Positions 22,986 to 32,548 of a DNA stretch of 64,000 nt are shown here, piece by piece. Numbering within the stretch: the stretch's first letter is position 1; every line of letters starts with the position of its first letter. The position numbers and the translations under genes were made by a program. Below the pieces are notes generated by a model. The model searched no databases, was not told where the DNA came from, and was given only the letters and a program-made list of their open reading frames with translations. This DNA comes from Rhexocercosporidium sp. MPI-PUGE-AT-0058 (Eukaryota > Ascomycota > Leotiomycetes > Helotiales), in the NCBI GenBank assembly GCA_020746875.1, contig JAGTJL010000006.1, positions 2,480,001 through 2,544,000 of the forward strand. Reading direction: 5' to 3'.

Positions 22986-23386
22986 AGTCTACGGCCAACC
23001 GATGACAGTTTTCTCAATATTCGACAAGTAGCACGCGTCTCCCTAATGACTGCGCATTTATTTCGCCCACAGCATGAGACCAGAGGTCGGAGGTTGCCCC
23101 CACACTCTGGGTTGGAATCAAGCGAGTCTCGATGTTCTTGGCGTCAGCTGAAAACGCCATTTATTGACTTTTCTCAGGTCAGGCTCTCTGGTATGCAGGA
23201 CAGGCGCCACGTTATGCGGAAAGTCGACAGCCTGATAGCGAAGCTGAGACTGGCCAGTACTAGCCTTGAACACTATCGATAATGGCACATCTAAGCCACC
23301 CCAAATTTCCAAGCCAAATCCATCAACGATTTATCTCGGAAATACGGGGAAAGGCTTTGCTGGAGACATTAATTCCCCACAGAAAT
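22986..23386. other. Intergenic spacer
   Basis: Promoter side of GTPase C and 3' flank of the next gene; no gene seen. Confidence 0.5.
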
Positions 23387-25441
23387 CTACTCCGTAATCC
23401 AATGACTTTCAGCATCCCAAGAGAGTACCATATCTTGCCACATCAACGATAGCTTCTCACCGAAAAACTCCTCCTGCCACAGCACACCCTCCAAACACCC
23501 TCTCAAAGCCGTCTTATCCCAAATCCCCAATATTCTACAGACACCTACCATCTCACCCACAAACCACCCACTCTCGCCCCTTCCAACAGCAGCAATACCC
23601 CCAACAAACATAATCCACAACAACCAGACCTGCCTCTCCTTACTACTCGACCACCAGCCTGGCAGTATCCCAACCAGCGACCCCTGTAACCTCTGCACTA
23701 ATCTGTAGACCAGTTCTGAAGTAGGAGGTAACTCGCGAATAACAAGCCATAAGTATATATGTGCCGCTGTTTTCAGGGGTACTGATTCGAAAGATAATAT
23801 GCAAGTCAGGAGTTCGGGCGACGTTGGGAGAGGTTTGTTAAGTGAGAGGAGGTCATATTCGAGGCCGTAAATTGCGTTGCTTGCCTTCATTCTGTTGAGA
23901 CTCGCAGCCTTCGGAGAGGAGAGGCTATCGGATAGACTTCGTAGGGCGTGGAAGATTGGCACGATTGGTGAGGAAGTACCGAATAGGTGAGTTGGGTTCA
24001 AGAGGGTTGAGTTGATATCTAGAGACGTATCCGTGGATGGACGTGGAAGTAGGCGCGGGAACGCTGGTTGGCAGGACCAAACATTCGCATAGCAAAAGTC
24101 GGACCTGGTTTCATGTTAGAGACATGGTGCTACAACTTAGACCATCTGCTTACCAGGTTACTATCCTTCGAAAGACACCTTGTAGATGATGAACACCTCC
24201 ACGCACTCGGACCATCTTTTCTAAACCCTGCTTATGCATCTCTGATAGTTCGTATCTTCCATTGAGATTCTGCACGATTCTCTGTCAGCTATTGCAAATA
24301 TCAAGGAATTCCAATAGACTCGCCTCTTTGTTTACAAGCATTGCCACGGCTGCAATCGTTACATCGCTAAACGTACCACTGCAATCCCTGAGCCTTTCGT
24401 TAATGAGTCTGAATGCTTGGCTTCCATGGTACAAGCAAGCAGGCGAGTCTACAAGACCATATTTTAGATCCGAATGCAGTGCGACGAGGTAAAGGATTGA
24501 GTGGAACAGTGCGGGGTCTTTCTTGACGTGGTGAAAGAAGTCTCCTTCCGCGTTGATTGCAACTGAGTTCATTGTATACTCAGTATTATCTAGCAAGCGC
24601 AGTCAGTATCTCCGAGCTATACCATCACTTCGTATGAAATAAAAGTATAATTGCATGTTCAAGAATTAAAGTTGAGGGAAATGCGCCTCGAAAATGGATG
24701 AATAGAAATGATGCACGTTAAGAGTACTGACAATGTACAAGAAGCCTTTCGCTGAGGGGTCCTAGCCGGATGGAGAGCGAATCAAAAGGGTCCAAAGATC
24801 CAGAGCTGAGAGCAAAAGCAGGGTTCAATGTTTTGCGGGGTTGCCAAATCTGGTAATCAACATTCGACATCACAGAGTCTTCGCCTGTCCGATGGTCTTC
24901 ATTGGGTAATGTGACTGCTGCGTTAAGTGCCTTCTCACGTCTGGCAATCACTGACTTCTCTTTCGACTTATGGGTCCAAGATGCCAATTTGAATTTACCC
25001 TTGTACTGTGCAGGCTCTTCTGGGTTCGTACTCTCAACCACTTCGACTACTCCTGAAATGGCTTGGCGATTTTGTTTCCTCAGGTAATCTCGCATTGCCT
25101 GGGTCCGTACCTTTTTAGATGTCGCGCTTCGCGTGATGGCGGATGGCTGACCGGTCAGTGTGACAAATTCAAAGCTCGACTTGTCAAGAAGAGCAGCCTC
25201 CTCGCTTTTCCGGTTTTGGTCGTGATTGCGACTCGGTCTCTTCGAAATATTTCCTCAGAATTCTTAGATCTGCTCACAATGATTGTATTCCGGAATTCTT
25301 ACCAATTTTCTCGCCTAGTTTTGGGCTGGAAGTAATCTCTTGAGAGACTGAGTTCACGGGCTTGACTGGCTTCCTTTGCACATGCTTTTGTGTGACAGTA
25401 TGCTGCCCCCCAAGTGATAGGGTCTTAGACATATCAGACAT
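23387..25441 (-). CDS. Fungal-specific transcription-factor-domain protein lacking a zinc cluster
   Basis: Five exons: 25441-25303, 25253-24732, 24589-24324, 24269-24154, 24104-23387; 586 residues. The start is uncertain: 25441 is the first ATG in the frame (MSDMSKTLSLGG) because the longer frame begins only with GTG. Exon joins rebuild family landmarks: SSFEFVTLTGQPSAITRS, AMRDYLRKQNRQAISG, INAEGDFFHHVKKDPALFHS, MLVNKENLNGRYELSEMHKQG, and VTWSDFCYANVWSCQPAFPR. This is the group of fungal proteins with a transcription-factor-like helical domain but no Zn2Cys6 head, sometimes labelled tachykinin family in databases. Intron 3 (24270-24323) uses a GC donor (GAG/GCGAGT) with an AG acceptor. DNA binding is doubtful and the role is unknown. 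Confidence 0.78.
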
Positions 25442-26002
25442 ACTGCTTGCCTCCCATTGAGACTTTCTCTCAGTTTCCAGTGGACTCGAATTCGATTCAA
25501 GATAAGTAGCTAGTCCCACAAGATTGATTTTGCAACAATCCGCATTTCAGAATATATGAGAGTTGGAAGATTTTCACCACAATGACATACTCGAAACTAG
25601 CAATCAAGTCGTGTTATGTACCATATTGTCGCGGAGGATGAAGAATAGCCGCCTCATCGGGGGAGAATCATCATTTAAACTTAATCACATGCAGCTCTGA
25701 TTATAAATGCGACTTCTCGATGAGGCAATTCCGATAAGAAATTTAGCGAGGAGTGTGTGGCAGCAGCGATTTGGCCAGGGTGGTCACCTAGCTTAAGCCT
25801 CTAACAAATCACAGTCAGCTGAGAGAATTGCAAATCCAGGAATTATACTGCACACACCTTCGCTTTTAAGGAAATAAACCCCGGTCACCAATTGGATTTG
25901 GTGACTGGGTAATTCTGGGGGGGGGGGGGGGGGGGGGGGGGGACAGTCACCATGATGAGCATTTAGCCCAGGGAGAGGGAACAGAACCAGAATTTTTGAA
26001 GA
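25442..26002. other. Intergenic spacer with poly-G tract
   Basis: Contains the 26-base G run described separately and probably the upstream region of the gene at 23387-25441. No gene seen. Confidence 0.5.
25882..25952. repeat. Poly-G tract (26 G) with flanking GTCACC inverted repeats
   Basis: A run of 26 G spans 25917-25942. Just before it, GTCACCAA and TTGGTGAC form an inverted repeat around a six-base loop, and just after it AGTCACCA appears again, complementary to TGGTGACT on the left. On the DNA the G run could fold as a quadruplex; it also could be length-variable or an assembly artefact. Confidence 0.85.
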
Positions 26003-27187
26003 CTAATCAATTAATGTTAACCCTCCTTTGCTGATGATCCATTCGTTGGCTCCATCTACCCCTTTGTAAGTGACGAGCATCAGCCACGCTACTTCATCGA
26101 GGTCGTCCACAGTTCCTTTCTCCAACAGCTCGTCGAAATTCATCTTCTCCACCCAGAAATTTCTTGTCTCTTTGCAAGCTTTCAAAAAGCGAACAGCACT
26201 CGGCGCCGCCCAGAGATTTCGTTGCGCGGTGAACGAAACGCCCTTTACCGCGCCGACCATTGTACAGAACCCTTGCCTCTGGATAGCGAACATCGATTGT
26301 GCTGTTCTAGAGACGAGAATGGTACGGCGAACAGCTTCATCAAAAACCCAATTCTCCCATTCTCGGTCAAGTGTGCTTGAAGGAGATGAGATGACTCCGG
26401 TACGGACGGCTAGACTATCAGTCCAGGAAGTGAGGAGCTCCTCCTGCTGCTCTGCATCAGAACGTTGTTTGATATCTCCGTCAAACAGTCTGATTATTTG
26501 GAATATGATTAGGGCTTGAACACATGTCAAGTGTTCTGCAACCGACCAATAAGGCTTTGGTTCCGTGAGTTGGGTCACCTTGGTCGTGATGATCTCCCAT
26601 ACCATGTTCTCGTTCAACATGTTCTTGTTACAATAGAGAGAGGAAGCTGACATGGCGTCTTGGAGGGCTTGCGGCATCGTTGGCTGATAATTATGCGGAT
26701 GTATAAAGGTAGTCTTTCCTGTGTGAGCTAGGGATAATGGATATGACTTCAAACACCGTACACAGTATCGAATACACTCTCGGTCCATGACACCAACTTC
26801 CAAGTAGGTGTTTGCGAGGCCACGATTCTCGAAAGCGATGAAGAAAGAGTCGTCAACTATCGTCTCTGGACTTGGTCCCACAATATCAGTGGCTCCCAAA
26901 TCAGGCACCAAGAGTTCCTGATCAGTAAACAGTCTTGGTGAGGACGCTTGAGGTTGTTCCGAATTTGGTGATCTAGAACTCACGGCGACACCATTGAGGC
27001 TTTCCTTAGATGTTTGGGTTCCCCCTCCGCGTCCTTCGCTTCTCAGTCGCCGGCGAGCAGATTTGTACTCGCAAGTCGAGGATTTCGATGCACATCTAGA
27101 ACATGGTTCTCCCTGATCGCACTTTCTTTTCGAAGCTGCACACAGTATACACGACTTCTGTCTTGTTCTAGGCGTGTCAAAAGCCAT
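26003..27187 (-). CDS. Zn2Cys6 transcription factor
   Basis: A single-exon frame of 394 residues. The zinc cluster is at the N terminus: cysteines 13, 16, 23, 29, 32 and 39 in CILCAASKRKCDQGEPCSRC and onward fit C-x2-C-x6-C-x5-C-x2-C-x6-C, followed by a basic linker KSARRRLRSEGR. The remainder is a fungal regulatory-type helical region (VQALIIFQIIRLFDGD, WVFDEAVRRTILVSRTAQSM). This architecture is common in regulators of secondary metabolism and nutrient use. It is divergent from the NTF2-like/MDR fusion gene, with 645 bp between start codons, which makes that enzyme the most likely local target. That link is inference from arrangement only. Confidence 0.88.
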   Translation of the reverse strand: MAFDTPRTRQKSCILCAASKRKCDQGEPCSRCASKSSTCEYKSARRRLRSEGRGGGTQTSKESLNGVAVSSRSPNSEQPQASSPRLFTDQELLVPDLGATDIVGPSPETIVDDSFFIAFENRGLANTYLEVGVMDRECIRYCVRCLKSYPLSLAHTGKTTFIHPHNYQPTMPQALQDAMSASSLYCNKNMLNENMVWEIITTKVTQLTEPKPYWSVAEHLTCVQALIIFQIIRLFDGDIKQRSDAEQQEELLTSWTDSLAVRTGVISSPSSTLDREWENWVFDEAVRRTILVSRTAQSMFAIQRQGFCTMVGAVKGVSFTAQRNLWAAPSAVRFLKACKETRNFWVEKMNFDELLEKGTVDDLDEVAWLMLVTYKGVDGANEWIISKGGLTLID

Positions 27188-27832
27188 GATAGAGCCAGCC
27201 CGTGGGAATTGACGATGCGGAGTTTGACACTGGACAGACTTCGAGGTGCTGTAGCGTGGTTTTAAAAACTACAAAGAATAAGCCATCACCAGAGAATGGC
27301 GTCATTTATCATATAATCCGCAGAAGAGAAGACATGATCCATCTAGATAGCTGATGTTCGCATTGTTATGGGGTTGGTGGAAGTGAGATCTTGCAAGGCT
27401 TGCGGAGTTTGATCTTGGCAGCTGACAAAGCCGATGACATCCACTTTCTCCGCCAACTCCGCAGCTTTCTCTTACCAAAAAGCCGTCCTCCGCAGCCAAT
27501 GATCATCCTCTGACGCATAATTTGTGGTGAAAGCAAGACTTCCAAATCCTAGGAGCCCAGATATGATCAAGCTGATCAGCGTCGAAGTTCGCAGAGATGG
27601 CCTTTCGCAAAGGCATTCCGTCTAGTGATACAAGCGGAGTTGCGGAGAAATCTCCCGTGGATGATTTGATATGCATTGATCTTAAGTTGTTTGGTTGTGT
27701 TGTTCTTTGTCATCGATCAGTTATATATAAGTGTCTCTACAAGTTTTGAAACTTCCCATTCCCCAGCTCAAATAACCTAGCACAGCATCACACCAGCCCC
27801 AGTTCGAATATCTTCAATCCAATCCAAGAACC
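27188..27832. other. Divergent promoter region
   Basis: Shared upstream region of the Zn2Cys6 gene and the fusion enzyme gene. A TATA box for the plus-strand gene is noted separately. Confidence 0.5.
27721..27730 (+). promoter_or_regulatory. TATA box of the NTF2-like/MDR fusion gene
   Basis: TTATATATAA lies about 105 bp before the ATG at 27833, a usual distance for a filamentous ascomycete promoter. Confidence 0.5.
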
Positions 27833-29158
27833 ATGTTTAGTCTTTCAATCCTCCCTACTCCTGTGGCTGACAGTCTTGTGGCTATCTCTCAAAAGTCTAC
27901 CGATGACTTTGTAGCCGGTTTCTCTCACGATATCGTGTTGAACGACGAAGGCAAAGCCCAGAAAGGCATCCCAGCTCTCAGAAAGTGGCACGACGAAGCC
28001 CTCATCGGCCACGGCGCCACAGTCGATGTCCAGAACGGTGTCACGATCGGAGAACATACAGTGGTATGCCTGATCATGGACGGCGACTTCAAAGCAGATT
28101 ACAACATAACCGACCCCATTACTCTGTATTTCGATTTCACAGTTTCCAAGAGCGTCATCACTGCACTGACCATCACATCGCACGATCCTATTATGAACAC
28201 CGTATCGATCTCCACCCCAAACGATAAAGATCCAATCTCAGCATTGCATCTAGCTCGACAGCCACAGAAGCCCATTTCTGAGGGTTGGATGAGTGTGAAA
28301 ATGCAAGCTGTTGGGCTCAACTACCACGACATCTTCACCATGAGAGGCTTCAACTCGCAGCCAATCACCGAACCACTGATCCTCGGCTGTGAAGGAACCG
28401 GTACACTTGCAGACGGCACTGAAGTTATTTTGTACCCCCTGATGGGTGATCCGGATTTCAAGGGCGACGAGACACTTGATCCCCAACGCCACGTCTTCAG
28501 CGAGAAGATAGACGGGACGTTGGCCGAATATGTCAGTGTCCCCAAACGCAACGTCATCATCAAGCCGAAAGCAATGAGCACCGAAGCTGCTGCTGTGATG
28601 GGCGTTGCTTGGCTTACGGCTTACCGCATGCTATTCACCAAATCCCGATTGCGAGCTGGACAGACTATGCTAGTACAAGGCTCATCCGGTGGTGTCACTA
28701 CTGCACTCATCCAACTTGGCTCTGCGGCTGGGATGCGCGTTTGGTGTACAGGCCGAACACCTGCAAAGCGAGAATTGGGGTTGAAACTCGGTGCTGAGAA
28801 AGCATTTGAATCGGGAGAGACACTACATGAGAAAGCAGACGCCGTATTTGATACTAGTGGTGAAGTGACCTGGAAACACAGTATCAGCTCGGTGAAAACT
28901 GGTGGCATTGTGGTTACGTGTGGTGGTCATTCTGGCCAATTCATCCCCATGGAAGTCTCGCATGTCTTTATTGAGCAGCTAACTGTGAAGGGATCTTATC
29001 TAGGTACGTTGGAGGAGTTCAAGGATTTGATTGCGTTAGTTGTGGCGAAGTCTATTAAGCCCCATATTGGGGTCGTACTGCCCATGGCGCAGACTGACAA
29101 GGGATTCCGTATGATGGTTGAAGGGAAGACGGATGGAAAGATTGTTGTTACTATATAA
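27833..29158 (+). CDS. NTF2-like domain fused to zinc-type MDR oxidoreductase
   Basis: One exon, 441 residues. Residues ~1-118 look like a SnoaL/NTF2-like cone domain: helix SLVAISQKSTDDFVAGFSHD, then IPALRKWHDEALIGHGA and strands up to TLYFDFTVSKSVITALTITS. Residues ~122-441 are a complete medium-chain dehydrogenase: VKMQAVGLNYHDIFTMRGF, GCEGTGTLADGTEV, the cofactor loop VQGSSGGVTTALIQLGSAAG, and a tail ending MMVEGKTDGKIVVTI. No stop or intron separates the two parts. MDR proteins of this type reduce enones or alcohols with NADPH. NTF2-like domains often act as small isomerases, cyclases or hydratases, so a two-step enzyme is possible. Divergent from a Zn2Cys6 gene. Confidence 0.82.
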   Translation: MFSLSILPTPVADSLVAISQKSTDDFVAGFSHDIVLNDEGKAQKGIPALRKWHDEALIGHGATVDVQNGVTIGEHTVVCLIMDGDFKADYNITDPITLYFDFTVSKSVITALTITSHDPIMNTVSISTPNDKDPISALHLARQPQKPISEGWMSVKMQAVGLNYHDIFTMRGFNSQPITEPLILGCEGTGTLADGTEVILYPLMGDPDFKGDETLDPQRHVFSEKIDGTLAEYVSVPKRNVIIKPKAMSTEAAAVMGVAWLTAYRMLFTKSRLRAGQTMLVQGSSGGVTTALIQLGSAAGMRVWCTGRTPAKRELGLKLGAEKAFESGETLHEKADAVFDTSGEVTWKHSISSVKTGGIVVTCGGHSGQFIPMEVSHVFIEQLTVKGSYLGTLEEFKDLIALVVAKSIKPHIGVVLPMAQTDKGFRMMVEGKTDGKIVVTI

Positions 29159-29686
29159 GGAAATCAAGCCATATCTCAATCAAATTCACAGTTCCTGTTT
29201 TTTCCGTCAACGTCTTGTTTAATCGATAGCTATTCTAAAGTATCAGAGTTTCTGGGATCCAAAATCGTAATTATGAAAACATTCCTATCCTATCTTTTAT
29301 TGACAGACTATGATTCGACCAGGCTAATGATGAATATCAAAAGATCGCATTGGAGCCTCTCCACAATGGATTGACATTGGAAAATAACTTGGGATAGATT
29401 TGTCATCTATGTCGTCACTTCTACCTCAATATTCTTACCAATCCTAGTACAGTAAGTGCGGGGTAGCCACTGCGTACAAGCTCTCTATTCGCTGCTGACA
29501 AGTAACTCGCATACTGTATGTTTAATTCCTAATCTGGCTATCGGTAGTTTCTTCGATTACAAAACTCCCAGAAATGCTTCAGTTTATGTATATATAAGTC
29601 ATATCTCAAACCTGGAACATAATCGAACACAGCCGCTCACGAACTTCATAATTGCTTGCCGAACTTTCCTCATCAACACCCCCAAA
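29159..29686. other. Intergenic spacer
   Basis: Between the fusion enzyme and the DUF427 gene. The open frame continues upstream of the chosen ATG but without family similarity, so I read it as leader. Confidence 0.5.
29589..29597 (+). promoter_or_regulatory. TATA box of the DUF427 gene
   Basis: TATATATAA lies about 90 bp upstream of the ATG at 29687. Confidence 0.45.
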
Positions 29687-30611
29687 ATGACAGAACCAAC
29701 ACCCATCCCCGCCCTCGAAGCAGACCTCACCACCCTCGCCTCGTCCCTCATCACTTCCGGGCCCTTCAAAACCGAGCCCACTCCCCGCCGCGTCCGCGCC
29801 CTCTTCGACGGCCGCTTCATCTTCGACACCACCTCCGCCGTCCACGTCTGGGAACACAAATACTTTCCACAATTCTGGGTCCCACGTTCAGAATTCGCAC
29901 CCGGCGTTCTAGTTCCGGGTCCGAGATTTGATACAGATGGTTTCGCTTACCAAGGTACTGTGAAGGGTGGGAGGAGGACTTCGAATCGTGTGGTGGTGTT
30001 TGAGAAGGGGCCGTTACAGGGGCTGGTTAGGGTGGAGTTTAAGGCTATGGGTAAGTCGCGATTCTCGATCTTGGCACTTATGAGATTGGGAGAGGGGGAA
30101 ATCCGAGGAATTACGCTGATGAGAAAAAGATGCATGGTTCGAAGAAGATCAACAGATTTACGACCACCCCAAGAATCCATACACGAGAATTGACATCCTG
30201 CCTTCTTCTCGCAAGATCGAAGTGAAGATCGGAGGCGTGACGTTAGCAGAGAGTAGCAACCCGATGTTTCTTTTCGAAACCGGTCTGAGGGCTCGTTATT
30301 ACTTGCCTAAGACATCTGTAAGTCACAGCACACTTCTGCTCATGATGAATTTTCGTCTTTTATTCCTAGAATAAATGCTAAGATGAGGGCAGGTCAAATG
30401 GGAATACCTCACTCCAAGCACGACCACAACAAAGTGCCCCTATAAAGGTAGGGCGAATTACTACAACGCTACTGTGGATGGGAAGGAATACAAAGATATT
30501 GTTTGGTGGTACGAGTATCCAACTAATGAGTCGGCTGCCATTCAGGGGTTGGTATGCTTTTATAATGAGAAAGTAGACACGTACGTCAATGGTATTCTTG
30601 AGAGTAAATAG
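29687..30611 (+). CDS. DUF427-domain protein (tandem domain)
   Basis: Three exons (29687-30050, 30130-30317, 30393-30611) give 256 residues. Two DUF427 units are visible. In the first, RRVRALFDGRFIFDTTSAVH and WEHKYFPQFWVPRSEF; in the second, SSRKIEVKIGGVTLAESSNP, LRARYYLPKTSVKWEYLTPS, and the characteristic TKCPYKGRANYYNATVDGKE followed by DIVWWYEYPT. DUF427 proteins are small beta-rich proteins of unknown activity found in bacteria and fungi. The start at 29687 is chosen for its CCCAAAATGAC context and because upstream in-frame sequence shows no conservation pattern. Joins at both introns restore the frame exactly. Confidence 0.87.
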
Positions 30612-30757
30612 GGAGAAGCACTTCTGATCTTACCAATAATATAAATTGCTGAGGTTTTGCTTTTGACAACTTGCTTTTCTCTTGTGGTTGTTTCGACTGA
30701 GGGTTTCCTACCCCGCCAAAAAGGGGGCGGGGTAAATCACGTGCATCCACTCCAACC

Positions 30758-32168
30758 ATGAAACGCCTCCAGTTTCATCCCCCAAACCCAGAAACACAGC
30801 AGCCTCTCCTATTCCCAAGCTACAGAATCCTTCTCCTTGTTACCAGTTTCATCCTACATCATCATATATTCTGTCCTCACTACCTATTGCTAAGAATGGC
30901 TATCTCTCATTCAAAACTCCCTCATTCGCTTCTGCTGTTGACATACACGACTGCGGTCCTCGCTTGTGGATCAGTGAGCCCACACGTTGAGCTTGTTCGA
31001 CGCGGAGACTACTGTGATGCTAGCTCGCTATCTTTACTTGGCGGAGAGAGGATATGTCCCTTGTGGGTACGTACCCAGTTTCCGCGTGATCAATTAGTTC
31101 TTCAGACTAATCATTTTGATAGGACGACATCTATCTTCGTGAGAATAGTAGTGCGGCGAGCGATCAGGTCAATTTTGCAACCGACACCGAAGACTTTGAG
31201 GACACATCAATAGCGCGTGAGTATCCCTCTTTCACAACACCAAACAGTCTTGAACTAACAAACCCACAGCCACCTCCCCCTTTTACACAATCGTTCCCAT
31301 TCCCTCCAAAGGCCTCGGCCTCATAGCCACTGTCCCCATCCCGCGAGGCACCCACCTAATCCACGAAGTCCCTCTCCTAACCATCCCCCTCCCCCCCTCA
31401 ACCCCCTCTGGCATCTCCCTCCCCTCCCTCCTCTCCTCCCTCCTCACCGCCTTCCACGCCCTTCTTCCCTCCTCACAAAAGATCTACCTCTCCCTGCACA
31501 ACCACCGCTTCCCAGGCGACTCCCTCGCCACACCCCCCAACCCCGACATCCTCACTATCTTCCGCTCCAACGCGTACAATACCGGGACGTCGCACATCGG
31601 ACTCTTTCCACTCATCGCAAGAATCAATCATTCGTGTCGGCCGAACGCGGTGAATTATTGGAGTGAGAGGCTGGGGAAACGTGTGATTTATGCAGGGAGG
31701 GATATTGCGGTGGGGGAGGAGATTACGGTTGCTTATATTCCGCTGTTGAAATCTACGAAGGAACGGCAACAGAGACTAGGGCAGTATGGGTTTGTTTGTG
31801 GGTGTGAGGCTTGTGTTGATTCCGATGGTGATACGAGTGGCGGGAACTCGAAAAGCTCGAAGAGACGAGGAAAAATCGCGGATTTACTAGAGGTCCTGGA
31901 GCAGAAAGTTGAGGTGCGGAGTGAAAAGAAGGTCGTTAATGAGAGGTTGGCTAAGCGGGCTGAGAGATTAGTGGAGTTGGTGAGGGAGGAGGCGCTGGTG
32001 GATTATTTGGCCAGGGCGTATAGGTTTGTAGCTGTTTTTGAGGGGAGGTCGGGCAAGACTAAGGAGGCGAGGAGTTGGGCGGAGAGGGAGGTTGAGGAGT
32101 TGAGATTGGCTGGGGAGACGGAGGAGGTAGAGAGGGCGATGAAGTTTCTTGAGGGGTTAGGTAGGTAG
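30758..32168 (+). CDS. SET-domain protein with signal-peptide-like N terminus
   Basis: Three exons; the last two are 31123-31216 and 31270-32168, and the first ends at 31066. The frame is open from ATG 30758 (433 residues), but ATG 30896 (387 residues) gives a signal-peptide-like start, MAISHSKLPHSLLLLTYTTA, and I prefer it. The SET domain begins near SPFYTIVPIPSKGLGLIAT, has GTSHIGLFPLIARINHSCRP, GRDIAVGEEITVAYI and a post-SET GFVCGCEACVD. These are the S-adenosylmethionine-binding and zinc-binding elements of the SMYD/SET5-like branch that methylates protein lysines. The C-terminal third is helical and rich in Lys/Glu. A secretion signal on a SET protein is unusual, though I recall that similar leaders occur in some fungal SET families. 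Confidence 0.85.
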
Positions 32169-32548
32169 AGAATTTTCAAAATAATCGATACTTTCATTTC
32201 GGGACGTGGAAGTCTTCGAAGATTTAATAACCAGGTTAATGAAGATGCATCGACTGGACTAGCCATGACGTGGTGGGACTTAAGGGCAAGATTATAAATA
32301 AGCTTAAGCTATGTTCCCAAAGAAAACTTCGTCGATGCACTTCAAAAGACAGGGGAAAGGCTTGACATCTATCTAGCATGCATGTATCTATCCTCTATCA
32401 CCAATTTTCTATCCATCCACAGCTATGCATGCATACCCAGACAAATGCAGTACCCAATTCTAACAAGAATAGAAACAAGAAAGGTCTCTCCCAATATTGC
32501 AAGCCCAGTCTATCCTAACATCCACATGCTCCCTAAAACTGAAAGCCA
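32169..32548. other. Convergent 3' spacer
   Basis: Between the stop codons of the SET gene and the helicase. No gene seen. Confidence 0.5.
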
